Shown here one piece after another: positions 16,783-27,723 of a stretch of 64,000 nucleotides of DNA; position 1 is the stretch's first letter; each line of letters begins with the position of its first letter. A program made the translations under genes and the position numbers. The notes below the pieces were generated by a model that was given only the letters and a program-made list of their open reading frames with translations, did not search any database and had not been told where the DNA came from. The DNA is from Psychrobacter pacificensis. GTDB taxonomy: Bacteria > Pseudomonadota > Gammaproteobacteria > Pseudomonadales > Moraxellaceae. The DNA lies in assembly GCF_900101915.1 (NCBI RefSeq), contig NZ_FNAL01000012.1, forward strand, positions 21,201 to 85,200, read 5' to 3'.

Positions 16783-17412
16783 TTACGCGTCGATCAACCA
16801 TCCTTGCTGGGTCGCATAGTCAATATTGTGTGATAGCCATTTATGAATAGGAGCAAAGCTGTCTTGAATAAACGCATGTGCACCTGCGACTTGACTACGT
16901 GTCACTCCAAGCTCACGCCACGTTTTGCCTTCAGTATTTAAGTTGAGCAAAAATGGCAGTAAGCGATCGACCACTTTAAGTAGCGCAGTCTCTTTACTAC
17001 TGCCTGTCTCTTGCGCCTCCCAAATCTCACTCAAATTGCCAATCCCATTGCCGCGTTCGCCTTGCAATCTGGCGATACCCGCTCGCTCCTCAACATGTGC
17101 ATCATGACGCGAGTCGGCGTACAAAAACGTATCGCCCGCATCAATCTCGCCCAAATCATGTACCAGTGCCATCTTTAGCAATTGTTCATGATTGACATCC
17201 AGCTCAAACAACTCAGCGATCGACCAGCATGCCATTGCTAAGTGCCAAGAATGTTCGGCAGAGTTTTCTCTGCGATCAGTCTCAGTCACGTAACTACGGC
17301 GATTCACGCGTTTGAGCGCATCTAGCTCTAGTAAGAAATGAGTGACGTCCTCTATATCGATAGTTGCAACGGATTTTTGATCGGTCAATGACGTCAGTGT
17401 GTTTGAAGACAT
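16783..17412 (-). CDS. HD-domain phosphohydrolase (YfbR/HDDC2-like)
   Basis: Metal-dependent HD-superfamily protein. EHSWHLAMACW supplies the first His, and LVHDLGEIDAGD gives the HD pair and the following acidic residues, the pattern of 5'-deoxynucleotidase YfbR and human HDDC2. A nucleotide 5'-phosphatase role is therefore likely. I start at ATG 17412 after AGAGAGAA; an upstream ATG at 17445 adds 11 Lys-rich residues without a ribosome site. About 209 residues, typical. Single gene. Whether its substrate is dNMP or another phosphomonoester cannot be read from sequence. Confidence 0.85.
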   Translation of the reverse strand: MSSNTLTSLTDQKSVATIDIEDVTHFLLELDALKRVNRRSYVTETDRRENSAEHSWHLAMACWSIAELFELDVNHEQLLKMALVHDLGEIDAGDTFLYADSRHDAHVEERAGIARLQGERGNGIGNLSEIWEAQETGSSKETALLKVVDRLLPFLLNLNTEGKTWRELGVTRSQVAGAHAFIQDSFAPIHKWLSHNIDYATQQGWLIDA

Positions 17413-17542
17413 ATTTCTCTCTGATTTTTTGATAATTTTACACATTACGGTGTGGCTAACAACAAAATAGCGCTGATGTTATCAAGCGCTATCTCTTATA
17501 AGTCATTGGGTCAAATGACTGAGCACCCTATTATATAACCAT

Positions 17543-18118
17543 CTACTTAATCAAATTCAGAATGGTTTTGAAAGCAGGGTCTTCACTGCTACGGCACAAC
17601 TCAAACAAAATGGTTTCTACTGTCGAGATTATCCCACCTGCACGGCGAATACGGCGAATGGCTTGTTTTTTGTCGTATGGAAAACGCGAGCCAACGGCAT
17701 CGCCAATAATGACCGGTTGCATACCATTGTCTAGCAAATCAAGCGCGGTCTGTAGCACACAGACGTGTGCCTCAACTCCGATAAGCAATACGGTACTACG
17801 GTTTTGCTGCGCTAAATGATGCCATGTGTCATTGTTATCGCAGGCACTAAATGTGACTTTTTCAAAGCTCTTTGCATTGTCGCCCTCTAGCACATCACGA
17901 AGCTCTGGCAAGCTATCGCCCAATCCTTTTTTATACTGCTCGTTGAGCATGATGGGAATACCAAGCGCTTGCAGTCCTTTGATTATGGTCACTGTTTTTT
18001 TGACGATATTTTCGTGATCATAAATGTACGGCGTGAGGCGTTCTTGTACATCGATAATCATCGCTTGGGTGTTTTCACGAGCAATTCGGTAAGTACGATC
18101 AGTAATCATGGTAGACAT
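17543..18118 (-). CDS. Isochorismatase-family cysteine hydrolase
   Basis: Cytoplasmic hydrolase of the YcaC/isochorismatase-like fold. The Asp of the catalytic triad is in IIDVQERLTP (about D23), the Lys in EQYKKGLG, and the nucleophile Cys in GVEAHVCVLQTALDLL, so all three are present. A RIRRAGG segment near the C-terminus is typical of the YcaC-like group. 191 residues. The ATG has AAGGAG upstream. No siderophore genes lie nearby, so a true isochorismatase role is improbable; an amidase acting on a small amide is more likely. Nicotinamidase is unlikely since the metal-binding residues of that group are not evident. Confidence 0.85.
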   Translation of the reverse strand: MSTMITDRTYRIARENTQAMIIDVQERLTPYIYDHENIVKKTVTIIKGLQALGIPIMLNEQYKKGLGDSLPELRDVLEGDNAKSFEKVTFSACDNNDTWHHLAQQNRSTVLLIGVEAHVCVLQTALDLLDNGMQPVIIGDAVGSRFPYDKKQAIRRIRRAGGIISTVETILFELCRSSEDPAFKTILNLIK

Positions 18119-18314
18119 AGTACACTCCTTGTACGACTGATATTTATTATAAAAAGCTATTTTAGAATGGTCATTATTAGAGTTGTCATCAATAACATCT
18201 TAGCTCAGCTCACCCTTATTTAGTCACAGTTTCTTGAATGCGTCAATGGAGATAATTTTCATACGTACCTGTGTGCTCTTTACTACGCCAAGCATTAACT
18301 CGCTCATTATATTC

Positions 18315-18347
18315 ACAAAAAACCCCCAGCCATCACGGCTAGGGGTC
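18315..18347 (-). terminator. Intrinsic terminator after fadA
   Basis: On the minus strand GACCCCTAGCC pairs with GGCTGGGGGT (one mismatch), followed by six T residues, 55 bases beyond the fadA stop. Confidence 0.8.
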
Positions 18348-18402
18348 ATTATTAGAATATTTTTAATCAACAAATGTTACAAACTGGTTGCCGATTTTAA
18401 AA

Positions 18403-19626
<1,224 letters not shown>

Positions 19627-19808
19627 CTATAGCCATCTATCACGCGATCCGTACATCAGTACGATAACTATCTAGATGTTTTCGCGCTGGATATTATCGC
19701 GGCAGGCCAGACCTGATAAAACCGACCAAAACGGTGCGTCTGCTATTTTTTTATCACCGATAGCGACGTCAGCAAACGCACCCCACTTATCCTAATACGG
19801 TATGCTCG

Positions 19809-21968
19809 TTACGCTGTGGCGTAAAAAGTCTCGCCAGCGGCTGCCATGTCGCGAATCTTTTGCGGCGCTTCATAGGCTTTGCCAAGGTGTGCGTATTTTT
19901 CGCATAGTGCCAAGTAATTATCGAGACCCATTTGGTCGATATAACGACAAGGACCACCGCGGAATGGCGGGAAACCGACACCCATAATCATTGCCATGTC
20001 AGCCTCGGCAGGCGTGCTCACGATGTTGTCTTCTAGGCAGCGAACCGTTTCGTTGCAGAAAGCCAGCATAGTGCGGTCGATGATGGTTTGATCATCAAAC
20101 TCTTTTTTGTCGCTATCTGTCGTGGTTTTAAGTAGCTCATAAGTGGCGTCGTCAGCGACTTTCTTTGGCTTACCGCGCTTGTCAGTTTCATACTTATAGA
20201 AACCTACGCCGTTTTTCTGACCCAGACGCTCGTTTTCGTATAGATGCTGGATGGCACCTTTGTAGTCAGGTTTCATGCGATCTGGGAAACCATCTGCCAT
20301 CACTTCTGCGCCATGTACACCTGTATCTAGACCGACCACGTCGATTAGGTATGCAGGGCCCATTGGCCAGCCGAATTTTTCCATGACTTTATCAACATGG
20401 GTAAAGTCAGCACCTTGCTTGAGCAATAAATCAAACGCGCCAAAGTATGGGAACAATACGCGGTTGACCAAGAAACCTGGGCAGTCGTTGACCACAACTG
20501 GCACTTTGCCCATTTTTGAGGCGAGTGCTACGGTAGTCGCGATGGCTTCTTCAGAAGATTTTTCACCGCGAATCACTTCAACGAGTGGCATGCGATGTAC
20601 TGGGTTAAAGAAATGCATACCGACGAAGTTCTCTGGGCGATCAAGCGCCTCAGCAAGATAGGTGATAGAGATAGTCGAGGTGTTTGACGCTAGGATGCAA
20701 TCGTCTTTTACTAGCCCTTCTACTTCTTTTAGAACTGCACGCTTCACATTTGGATTTTCTACGACCGCTTCGATAACGATATCAGTCTCGCTAAAGTCAC
20801 CATAGTTCAAAGTAGGACGGATGCGGCTTAAGGTTTCACCCATTTTCGCTGGGGTCATCTTCTTACGTTCAACCATTTTACCAAGCAGTTTGCTGGCTTC
20901 GCCCATACCAAGATCTAATTGCTCAGACTTGATATCTTTCATGATAATTGGCAAGCCTTTGCTGGCCGCTTGATACGCGATACCGCCACCCATGATACCA
21001 GCGCCTAGTACAGCGGCCTCATTGATATCGTGTGCAAGCTTGCTGTGTTTTTTGGCCAGTTTTTTGACTAGCTGATCGTTTAAGAATAGACCAACCAAGC
21101 TCTCTGCTTGCGGGGTTTTGGCCGCTTTGGCAAAGCCAGCAGCTTCAACTTCAATCGCTTTGTCACGTGGTAGGTTGACGTGCTTTTCAATCGCTTCAAT
21201 AGCAAGAGCTGGTGCTGGGTACTGCTTAGGATTGGCTTTAGCAAAAATAGCACCTTTGGCACTATTAAATGCCATAGCTTGCTCAAGCTGGTTTAGCTTA
21301 ACAGGAGCCAGTTTTTCTTCACGTTTTGCTTGCCAATCAAGCTCACCTGAGATACATTTTTTGACCAAATCAATGGCTGCATCTTGCAAGTCGTCAGCTG
21401 GTACGGTTGCATCAACCAAGCCGAGTTTTAGCGCATCAAGTGGTTTTTTTGGTGTGCCAGTGGCGATAAGCTCAAGCGCGTTATCGATACCAATGATACG
21501 CGTACTACGAACCGTACCACCGAAGCCTGGGAAGATACCTAGCTGAGTTTCTGGTAGACCGATAATCGCTTTGTCACTCATGACGCGGTATTCACAAACC
21601 AAGGTCATCTCACAGCCGCCGCCCATTGCCGCGCCATTGATGGCCGCCACTTTCGGGAATGGCAAATCTTCAAAACGATTGAAAGCGTCATTGATATGAA
21701 CGACCCAATCTTTGATATCGCTTTCTGATTTTTTGAAAGAAGCCACAAACTCTGTGATATCAGCACCAGCGATAAACACGCCTTTGCCTGAAGTGACGAT
21801 AAGACCTTTGACGTCGTCCGCTTTTTCTAAAGCAGTAACGGCTTCACCAAACTGTTTGTTGGTTTCGGCATCAAATTTGTTCACGCTCTCATTTTCGGCG
21901 TTGTAGTGCATGTTGGCGATGCCATCTTCTAGCATTGTCACCGTGATGCGATTTCCTTGGTATACCAT
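19809..21968 (-). CDS. fadB: Fatty-acid oxidation complex alpha subunit FadB
   Basis: Multifunctional protein: enoyl-CoA hydratase/isomerase at the N-terminus and 3-hydroxyacyl-CoA dehydrogenase at the C-terminus. Hydratase glutamates lie in GGGCEMTL and GLPETQLG. The NAD-binding motif [12 protein letters not shown] begins the second half, and [14 protein letters not shown] carries the catalytic His. A C-terminal repeat-like helical domain includes [14 protein letters not shown]. 719 residues, as in Pseudomonas and E. coli (715-729). AAAGGAG precedes the ATG. First gene of fadBA; the 800-base region upstream presumably holds its control sites, although I could not identify a FadR or PsrA operator with confidence. 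Confidence 0.97.
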   Translation of the reverse strand: MVYQGNRITVTMLEDGIANMHYNAENESVNKFDAETNKQFGEAVTALEKADDVKGLIVTSGKGVFIAGADITEFVASFKKSESDIKDWVVHINDAFNRFEDLPFPKVAAINGAAMGGGCEMTLVCEYRVMSDKAIIGLPETQLGIFPGFGGTVRSTRIIGIDNALELIATGTPKKPLDALKLGLVDATVPADDLQDAAIDLVKKCISGELDWQAKREEKLAPVKLNQLEQAMAFNSAKGAIFAKANPKQYPAPALAIEAIEKHVNLPRDKAIEVEAAGFAKAAKTPQAESLVGLFLNDQLVKKLAKKHSKLAHDINEAAVLGAGIMGGGIAYQAASKGLPIIMKDIKSEQLDLGMGEASKLLGKMVERKKMTPAKMGETLSRIRPTLNYGDFSETDIVIEAVVENPNVKRAVLKEVEGLVKDDCILASNTSTISITYLAEALDRPENFVGMHFFNPVHRMPLVEVIRGEKSSEEAIATTVALASKMGKVPVVVNDCPGFLVNRVLFPYFGAFDLLLKQGADFTHVDKVMEKFGWPMGPAYLIDVVGLDTGVHGAEVMADGFPDRMKPDYKGAIQHLYENERLGQKNGVGFYKYETDKRGKPKKVADDATYELLKTTTDSDKKEFDDQTIIDRTMLAFCNETVRCLEDNIVSTPAEADMAMIMGVGFPPFRGGPCRYIDQMGLDNYLALCEKYAHLGKAYEAPQKIRDMAAAGETFYATA

Positions 21969-22774
21969 TTGAAACTCCTTTCTATATAACGAAAGCTACG
22001 TTTTGAATTAAAATAAATAGCCAGTTACTGTTAGTAAAATGGGTAATAGCACTGTGCGCCGCCTTCAAGACAAACATCGTCATAAAGACAAACACATAGA
22101 GGGCGCATCAGTGAAGGTGTCTTTATTATCCAGCGCTCATGATTTGATACTTATTTTGACGTCTCTTGTACCCCATCACACGGCGCTTCATTTATATGTT
22201 GCAAATACCGCTATTAAAATACTGACTGAGACATGGTCTAACACTGATAATTGCTGAAGTAATACGCTCAGTAAAAACCCATTACGGTCAACATCAGACC
22301 ATTTTCACGTCAATTAGTGTAGGGGATTATGCCCCCAACTGTCACAAGCTAATGCCATACTCGCAAGTCACTCTTAAATCACCTGTAGGCATTTACCTTA
22401 TGCGCAAAGTGTTTTAGTGAATACTTGTATACTGAGTTACTATTTTGAATGTATTCGGTCTTGCTCGTCTTTACGGTCTACCACCTCAAGGGTGATAAAC
22501 CGTTGGTGTAGCCCAATTAATATAATTTACTTAGCTTGCGCTTTTATCAAAACATATTCAACCGGCAAGTGACATCAGCGATGCGTAACCAAGACTTGTT
22601 GTAAGATTACGATTGTACTGCCTCGTTTTTGGATAAATCAGAGCTATAAAATGCAAAAAACAAACGATTGATACCGTGTCTCACACGAGCAATATGGCCT
22701 ATCATGCTACACTAATACCGTTTTTACCTTGTCCTTAATAAGTTTTCATTGTATCCCTGATAAATGGTTGGATT
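21969..22774. other. Intergenic region between fadB and ispA
   Basis: About 800 bases with no gene I can support. It holds the promoters of divergent fadB and ispA. A 72-codon frame at 22039 has no ribosome site or family likeness. No strong hairpin seen apart from a short GGGG...CCCC pair near 22322-22335. Confidence 0.4.
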
Positions 22775-23836
22775 ATGACGGTTTCCCTTACTTCTAGCGC
22801 TACCTCTTCTGGCTTTGCCCCTTTTAACGCTGTCTCTTTTCAAAGCACTGAGCAATTTCATAGTGCTGTGCGCGCGCAACTGACGCAAGATATTGAGGTC
22901 TTGTTTGCTTATGCCAAGCTGCCTAGTCCACTGGTAGATGCCTGTCGTTATGTCATGACGGGACAAGGTAAATTGGTGCGCCCATTGATGGTTGCCAGTG
23001 CTTTTGCCAGTATTAATAGCGGTAATAGTGAACGTACAGGCGAGCGCAATGACGACATCGACATGCTCAATGCTGATCTGGACTCATTGCTAGAAAACGA
23101 CTCAGACTATGATATGTCGCGCCGTGCTGCATTGGCCGTAGAGCTACTACATACCTATTCGTTGGTGCATGATGATTTGCCATGTATGGATGATGACGAG
23201 CTGCGACGTGGGCAACCGACTGCTCATATTGCCTTTGATGAAGCGACGGCACTGCTAGCAGGAGATGTATTGCAGACGCTCGCGTTTGAAGTATTGACCG
23301 CGGAAATGCCAACCTTTGCGCCATTCGATGCCAATATCGCAAGTCAGCTATTGGCCATATTTGCCCCGCGCGCTAGACGCATGGTATCTGGGCAAATGCT
23401 GGATCTGAATGCCGAAGCCAGTACTGATATTGTGCAAAACGATTTAGAAGCCATCCATCGTGACAAGACAGGTGCACTGATTGAAGCGGCCATGCTTATG
23501 GGCGGCGTCTGTGCTGGCGCAACGGCTCCACAGCGTATGGCATTGCAAGAGTGCGCCCAATATATCGGTCTTGCCTTTCAAGTTCAAGACGATGTATTGG
23601 ACGTCACGATGACGACAGATACGCTTGGTAAGCCTGCGGGTAGCGATGAAAAATTGGACAAATCTACCTATGTAAAACTGATGGGCGTCGATGACGCGAC
23701 CAGCTATGCGCAATCGCTATTTGATGGTGGGCGCGCGGCTATCAGCCGTGAACTTAGCAATAATCAAGACAACACTGTCAAAAACAATGATGCGCTACTG
23801 GCATTGATTGAATGGCTGTGGTCACGTAAGAAATAG
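22775..23836 (+). CDS. ispA: Polyprenyl synthetase, probable farnesyl diphosphate synthase
   Basis: Condenses IPP with DMAPP and GPP to farnesyl diphosphate for quinones, undecaprenyl phosphate and heme O. The first Asp-rich motif DDLPCMDDDELRRG starts near D133, and the second, FQVQDDVLDVT, is in the C-terminal half, both binding Mg-diphosphate. 353 residues is longer than E. coli IspA (299) owing to an acidic insertion at about residues 82-114 (NSER...DSDYD) and a longer N-terminus. No xseB or dxs neighbour, unlike enterics. Geranylgeranyl diphosphate synthase is an alternative, but IspA fits the short-chain type best. Confidence 0.9.
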   Translation: MTVSLTSSATSSGFAPFNAVSFQSTEQFHSAVRAQLTQDIEVLFAYAKLPSPLVDACRYVMTGQGKLVRPLMVASAFASINSGNSERTGERNDDIDMLNADLDSLLENDSDYDMSRRAALAVELLHTYSLVHDDLPCMDDDELRRGQPTAHIAFDEATALLAGDVLQTLAFEVLTAEMPTFAPFDANIASQLLAIFAPRARRMVSGQMLDLNAEASTDIVQNDLEAIHRDKTGALIEAAMLMGGVCAGATAPQRMALQECAQYIGLAFQVQDDVLDVTMTTDTLGKPAGSDEKLDKSTYVKLMGVDDATSYAQSLFDGGRAAISRELSNNQDNTVKNNDALLALIEWLWSRKK

Positions 23837-23906
23837 CTAGTGAATAGCCGCTGAATAAAAACAGCTCAGAAAGTTTTATCACCTCAAACGGCAGTGAGTG
23901 GTCAAC

Positions 23907-24725
23907 ATGGACAGTAACCCTACCCCGCGCATTTACCTCGGCACTGGTGGCTATAGCGACACGGATTTGCTCGGCACGCTGTACCCACAAGGCACCAAAA
24001 AAGCGGACTTTTTACGTGAATACGCCAAACAATACGGTGCAGTCGAAATAAACAGCACATTCTATGCGCCCATCGGGCAAAAAGCCTTTGCGGGGATGAT
24101 TGATAAAGCTTACACACAAGCTAATAGCCAGTTAAAATTTGCCGTTAAACTACACCAAGACTTTACTCATGCACGTAAAGGCACTGCCGCACACGCACAG
24201 GCTTTTCTTAACGCCTTGTCGCCACTTGTTGAAGCGGATGCGTTAGCGCCGTTACTGCTCCAGTTCCCACATGGCTTTGACCGTACTCGCGAGCATCGTC
24301 TGTACTTGGCAGAACTTGTCAGCTGGTTTAAGGACTATCCGCTTGCCATCGAGTTTCGTCATAACGGCTGGCACACGCCGCAAGTAATCGATAGCTTTAA
24401 ACAGCAGGGGCTGATTTGGTGCAGTGTCGATTATCCTAAAGTCAGCGGGCTGCCGCCCTCGCGCCTGATATTTACCGAACGTACGGGCTATCTGCGAATG
24501 CATGGCAATAATCTGAACTGGTGGGATGCGATGAGCGCGGCTGATCGTCATGATTATCGCTACTCTGAGGCTGAGATGAACGACTGGGCGCAAGCGATTA
24601 CCAATCAGCGTCAGCATTTTGATACGCTCTATATCTTTTTTCAAAATACGGTGAAGGCGCATGCTTATTATAATATTGCGATGCTGCGAGAAGCGTTGGG
24701 TAATTTTGGGTTTGAGGTTTTGTAG
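23907..24725 (+). CDS. DUF72 (YecE-like) protein
   Basis: TIM-barrel protein of the DUF72/YecE family, function unknown in bacteria. It begins with RIYLGTGGYSD, has EINSTFYA at about residues 50-57, KLHQDFTHAR, LLQFPHGF, FRHNGWH and YLRMHGNN, all conserved positions in the family. I use ATG 23907; a GTG three codons upstream is possible. About 272 residues, normal. Stands downstream of ispA by 70 bases and could be co-transcribed. A hairpin with a T-rich tail follows at 24763. Older suggestions link the fold to endonuclease IV-like barrels, but no metal-binding set is visible to me. Confidence 0.88.
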   Translation: MDSNPTPRIYLGTGGYSDTDLLGTLYPQGTKKADFLREYAKQYGAVEINSTFYAPIGQKAFAGMIDKAYTQANSQLKFAVKLHQDFTHARKGTAAHAQAFLNALSPLVEADALAPLLLQFPHGFDRTREHRLYLAELVSWFKDYPLAIEFRHNGWHTPQVIDSFKQQGLIWCSVDYPKVSGLPPSRLIFTERTGYLRMHGNNLNWWDAMSAADRHDYRYSEAEMNDWAQAITNQRQHFDTLYIFFQNTVKAHAYYNIAMLREALGNFGFEVL

Positions 24726-24762
24726 GATTAAGTTTAAATAATAATCTTAACTATATTTGTAG

Positions 24763-24785
24763 GCTGGGTTTTTAACCCAGCATTT
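24763..24785 (+). terminator. Probable terminator after the DUF72 gene
   Basis: GCTGGGTT and AACCCAGC form an 8-bp stem with a three-base loop, followed by ATTTTAT. A weaker related sequence (GCTAGGTTAAAAAACC) follows at about 24808, so this may also be part of a small repeat. Confidence 0.55.
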
Positions 24786-24859
24786 TATCTTTGCAAAGTT
24801 TCAAAGCTAGGTTAAAAAACCAAATTACGTCTACTAAATATTATCAACTGGTATCAATT

Positions 24860-25372
24860 ATGAAACATCGTTTTGTACTTACCCTAGTCTTATTATCTTG
24901 CTTTCAATTGGGTTGTGTCAGTACAACAAAAAGTATAGATATAAATAAAAATAATATGGAACAAAAAGACGTTATTGTAGAGCCAGCCAAAGTTGTTATA
25001 GAAGAAAAAAAAGCTCGTAAAAGACCGACTGATCTTTTTACTCATTATCCATCTGAGTCACAGATGGTGGCTATTATCTATGGCGAGTTTGTACTTAAAA
25101 ATAATTGTCTATTGCTTGAGCTTACTGGACAAGATGCTTTTATAACCCCTGTCTTTCCTCAAGGCAAAGCCACTTTTTTAATAGAGGAAAATGCTGTTAT
25201 GCTAGGAGATATTAAAGTGCCATTGGATGTACAAGTAGGCACAGGCGGCGGCGCTTTACCTAAAAATAACGTGGTTTATGCTACTAGAGGTGATGCGTCA
25301 TGCCTAACAGATAGAGTGTTTATAGCAGATGCTGATGTGATTGCTATTGAAGAGGACACAACAATTAAATAA
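24860..25372 (+). CDS. Putative lipoprotein, unknown function
   Basis: I do not recognise a family. The ATG at 24860 begins MKHRFVLTLVLLSCFQLGC, a lipoprotein signal with lipid-attachment Cys19; an upstream frame from 24791 would hide this. The mature part starts with a Lys/Glu/Val-rich linker (about residues 20-60), then a compact domain with alternating hydrophobic residues that looks beta-rich, and contains two further Cys (in NNCLLLEL and DASCLTDR) that could pair. A Gly-rich turn, GTGGGALPKNN, lies between them. About 170 residues. The gene is more AT-rich than neighbours. It converges with sodB over a shared terminator. Confidence 0.7.
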   Translation: MKHRFVLTLVLLSCFQLGCVSTTKSIDINKNNMEQKDVIVEPAKVVIEEKKARKRPTDLFTHYPSESQMVAIIYGEFVLKNNCLLLELTGQDAFITPVFPQGKATFLIEENAVMLGDIKVPLDVQVGTGGGALPKNNVVYATRGDASCLTDRVFIADADVIAIEEDTTIK

Positions 25373-25414
25373 GGTCTATATTCATTAGCGGCTCCCAAAC
25401 TGTCCATTAAAACC

Positions 25415-25446
25415 AAAAAAAGGACGCCTCTCAGCGTCCTTTTTTA
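25415..25446. terminator. Bidirectional intrinsic terminator
   Basis: AAAAAAAGGACGC and GCGTCCTTTTTT pair around a six-base loop between the lipoprotein gene and sodB, which converge. Confidence 0.92.
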
Positions 25447-25472
25447 TTAATCGAAACTTTAGTGATTAAAGA

Positions 25473-26102
25473 TTACTCTTCAACGCCTGCGTCTTGACCT
25501 TTATATTTTGCGTTTGCGTAGTCCCAGTTTACGAGCTTGTCTAGGAAGGTATCTACGTAGTCAGGACGACGGTTACGGTAGTCGATGTAGTACGCGTGTT
25601 CCCATACGTCACAAGTCAATACAGCCACTTGGTCGTGTGCCAATGGGGTATCAGCGTTAGCAGTTTTGGCGATTGATAGTTTGCCACCCACTTTATCAGC
25701 GACTAGCCATGCCCAGCCTGAACCGAACTGTGAAGTTGCCGCATTTTTGAACTCTTCACGGAACTTGTCATAGCTGCCAAAATCTTCTTCGATTTTTGCT
25801 TTTAGATCGCCAGTAGGTTCGCCGCCGCCGTTGGTTGGCGTCATGCAGTTCCAGTAGAACGTGTGGTTCCAAACCTGAGCGGCTTGGTTAAACATGGTTT
25901 GCTTGCTGTCATCTTTGGCAGTTGCTTTGATGATTTCTGGTAAGGTTTTGTCTTCTAAACCAGAACCTGGTAGTAGCTCATTTAACTTGTTTACGTAAGC
26001 AGCATGATGCTTGTCATGATGATATTCTAGCGTCTCGGCACTGATATGTGGCTCTAGCGCGTCTTTTGCATATGGGAGATCTGGTAAAGTAATATTTGAC
26101 AT
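25473..26102 (-). CDS. sodB: Superoxide dismutase [Fe]
   Basis: Cytoplasmic enzyme converting superoxide to hydrogen peroxide and oxygen. Metal ligands are in YHHDKHHAAYV, VWNHTFYWNCM and DVWEHAYYIDYRNRR. The segment AAQVWNHTFYWNCM and the tryptophan-rich GSGWAWL favour the iron form over Mn. 209 residues from the ATG at 26102, which follows AAGGATA; an in-frame ATG at 26135 adds 11 residues and is less likely. The tail past about residue 192 (YANAKYKGQDAGVEE) is longer than E. coli SodB. It has its own promoter region, where a spaced inverted repeat (ACGTGAT...ATCACGT) lies at 26254-26281. Confidence 0.95.
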   Translation of the reverse strand: MSNITLPDLPYAKDALEPHISAETLEYHHDKHHAAYVNKLNELLPGSGLEDKTLPEIIKATAKDDSKQTMFNQAAQVWNHTFYWNCMTPTNGGGEPTGDLKAKIEEDFGSYDKFREEFKNAATSQFGSGWAWLVADKVGGKLSIAKTANADTPLAHDQVAVLTCDVWEHAYYIDYRNRRPDYVDTFLDKLVNWDYANAKYKGQDAGVEE

Positions 26103-26630
26103 AATTATTTTATCCTTGCTTATTTGGCCACTCATACTACTGTCTCTCTAAATACAGACATACCTAAAATAGATACGCCTTAAGAATAGAAACACTTGGT
26201 ATCGAGCTAAATTGGCTGAGTCTATTGTTTGAAGTGAATGTTATCGCTTAATACACGTGATTGCTTAACACTGTATCACGTATTATTATGAATCCAAAAT
26301 TAACCTAGCTGTTATTGTTCGTCCAAAAGCCAAGTGTTTGACTCTATAGACTTTTATTAACTTAATATTCACAAGCTATAAGATATATTTCACTGTAGCT
26401 TGGTCACTATTATAACAACAGCCCCTAATAATATCAGTTACCAAATGTTATAGCTCGTATATTCTGTATCGTCACTGGTTATTTATTCAACGATGACCTT
26501 TTACCTCGTCAAACTCTATGCCATCAGTACTAACATCATTATCCAGGTCGATCTATATAGCATCTATAAAAATACCAAAAGTTAAAACTCGGCTAATTCA
26601 TTCATATTTTTTATATAACGGAACGACCCT
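26103..26630. other. Intergenic region between sodB and rdgB
   Basis: Divergent promoter region, AT-rich, no supported gene. An inverted repeat ACGTGAT / ATCACGT with a 13-base spacer (26254-26281) lies about 150 bases upstream of sodB and could be an operator. No clear Fur site was found. Confidence 0.4.
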
Positions 26631-27284
26631 ATGAGCACTACCGATACCGTACAACTCGCTCCCCAATCAACCTCTGATAACCAGTGGGTGCTCGCCAGTA
26701 ATAACAAAGGCAAACTGGCTGAGTTTAAACGGCTATTTGCCGAAGCGAACTTGGACGTGACGATTGTCCCGCAAGGTCAGCTCGATATCGACGATGCGAT
26801 AGAAGATGGGCTCAGCTTTGTCGAAAACGCCATTATCAAAGCACGCCATGCTAGCCGTATCAGCGGCTTGCCTGCGATTGCTGATGACTCAGGACTGTGC
26901 GTGCCTGTACTCGGTAATGCCCCCGGCATCTACTCGGCGCGCTATGCTGGCGAGCATGGCAATGATAGTAAAAACAACGCCAAGCTCATTGCTGACTTGC
27001 AGCCATTACGCACGACCCAGCCTGACACACCGATTGAGGGTATGTTCGTTTGCGTGCTGGCTATGGTGCGTCATGCAGATGACCCATTACCGATTATCGC
27101 TCAAGGCTTATGGCACGGTGAGATCTTAGACGCACCGCATGGCGACGGCGGTTTTGGCTATGATCCATTGTTTTGGTTACCTAATCTACAAGCCAGTGCG
27201 GCAAGCCTAAGCGCGGCTGATAAAAATCGTCTCAGTCATCGGGGGCAGGCTATTCAGCAATTATTGGCACAACTGCCTTTATAG
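26631..27284 (+). CDS. rdgB: XTP/dITP pyrophosphatase
   Basis: House-cleaning enzyme that hydrolyses non-canonical purine nucleotides (XTP, ITP, dITP) to monophosphates, preventing their incorporation into DNA. The family start VLASNNKGKLAEF is at about residues 20-32, followed by DDSGLCVPVLGNAPGIYSARYAG and the C-terminal GGFGYDPLF and LSHRGQA. 217 residues with a 17-residue polar N-terminal extension relative to E. coli (197). Its stop codon lies in a 23-base tandem duplication (27278-27323). Single gene upstream of tig, separated by 430 bases. Confidence 0.95.
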   Translation: MSTTDTVQLAPQSTSDNQWVLASNNKGKLAEFKRLFAEANLDVTIVPQGQLDIDDAIEDGLSFVENAIIKARHASRISGLPAIADDSGLCVPVLGNAPGIYSARYAGEHGNDSKNNAKLIADLQPLRTTQPDTPIEGMFVCVLAMVRHADDPLPIIAQGLWHGEILDAPHGDGGFGYDPLFWLPNLQASAASLSAADKNRLSHRGQAIQQLLAQLPL

Positions 27285-27323
27285 GTTCTCTTATAAAAAC
27301 TTTATAGGTTCTCTTGTAAAATA
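27278..27323. repeat. Two-copy 23-bp tandem repeat at the rdgB stop
   Basis: The unit starting TTTATAGGTTCTCTT occurs at 27278-27300 and again at 27301-27323, differing mainly by an A/G change after CTCTT. The first copy contains the rdgB stop codon, so the duplication left the protein unchanged. Confidence 0.85.
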
Positions 27324-27717
27324 AGTGCGCTTGTCATCGAAAAAAACCTTAGAAACCCTGCCGTCAAAGAGATAATTTTTACTTTAATAAGCAGATAGAT
27401 TATACTGTTCTACTTTTAAAATTTTGTTGAAGGCCGTTATTTGCCTGTATAATTCACCAAAAAGCGTTATTATGCGGTGCATTAACGGTTTATAACTGAT
27501 ATTTGGTAACCCTGACAACTTCGACAGTGTCACCCTTTAGTATCAGCGGCGATTGCTACTGGTGCTGATTTTGAAGTGGCGGGCTTATCATTATCCCCTA
27601 TTTATTCCAGCGGCAACCGTCGTACACGCCCGTAATTTGAGGCACGGTTTGTCTATTACCATTTAACCCTAAGTACTATCTCAGCAATCAAACGTACTAC
27701 TTAATCCTAAAGGTGTA
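27285..27717. other. Leader region of tig
   Basis: No gene. Apart from the tandem repeat at its start, it contains TTGAAG (27571) and CCCCTATTT (27595) that resemble the halves of a sigma-32 promoter, but the 19-base spacer is long, so the match is only suggestive. The tig ribosome site AAAGGTG is at 27709. Confidence 0.4.
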
Positions 27718-27723
27718 ATGAAC

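Noticed and set aside
19787..22000. Long frames on the plus strand opposite fadB and fadA
   Set aside because: They lie entirely inside confidently identified genes, lack ribosome sites and carry low-complexity Ser/Ala/Pro-rich sequence typical of reverse-strand reading.
21975..22010. Possible PsrA/FadR operator before fadB
   Set aside because: CGAAAGCTACGTTTTG has only partial symmetry and does not fit either consensus well.
22039..22257. 72-codon frame upstream of fadB
   Set aside because: No ribosome site, no recognisable domain, and composition unlike neighbours; it lies in a promoter-rich divergent gap.
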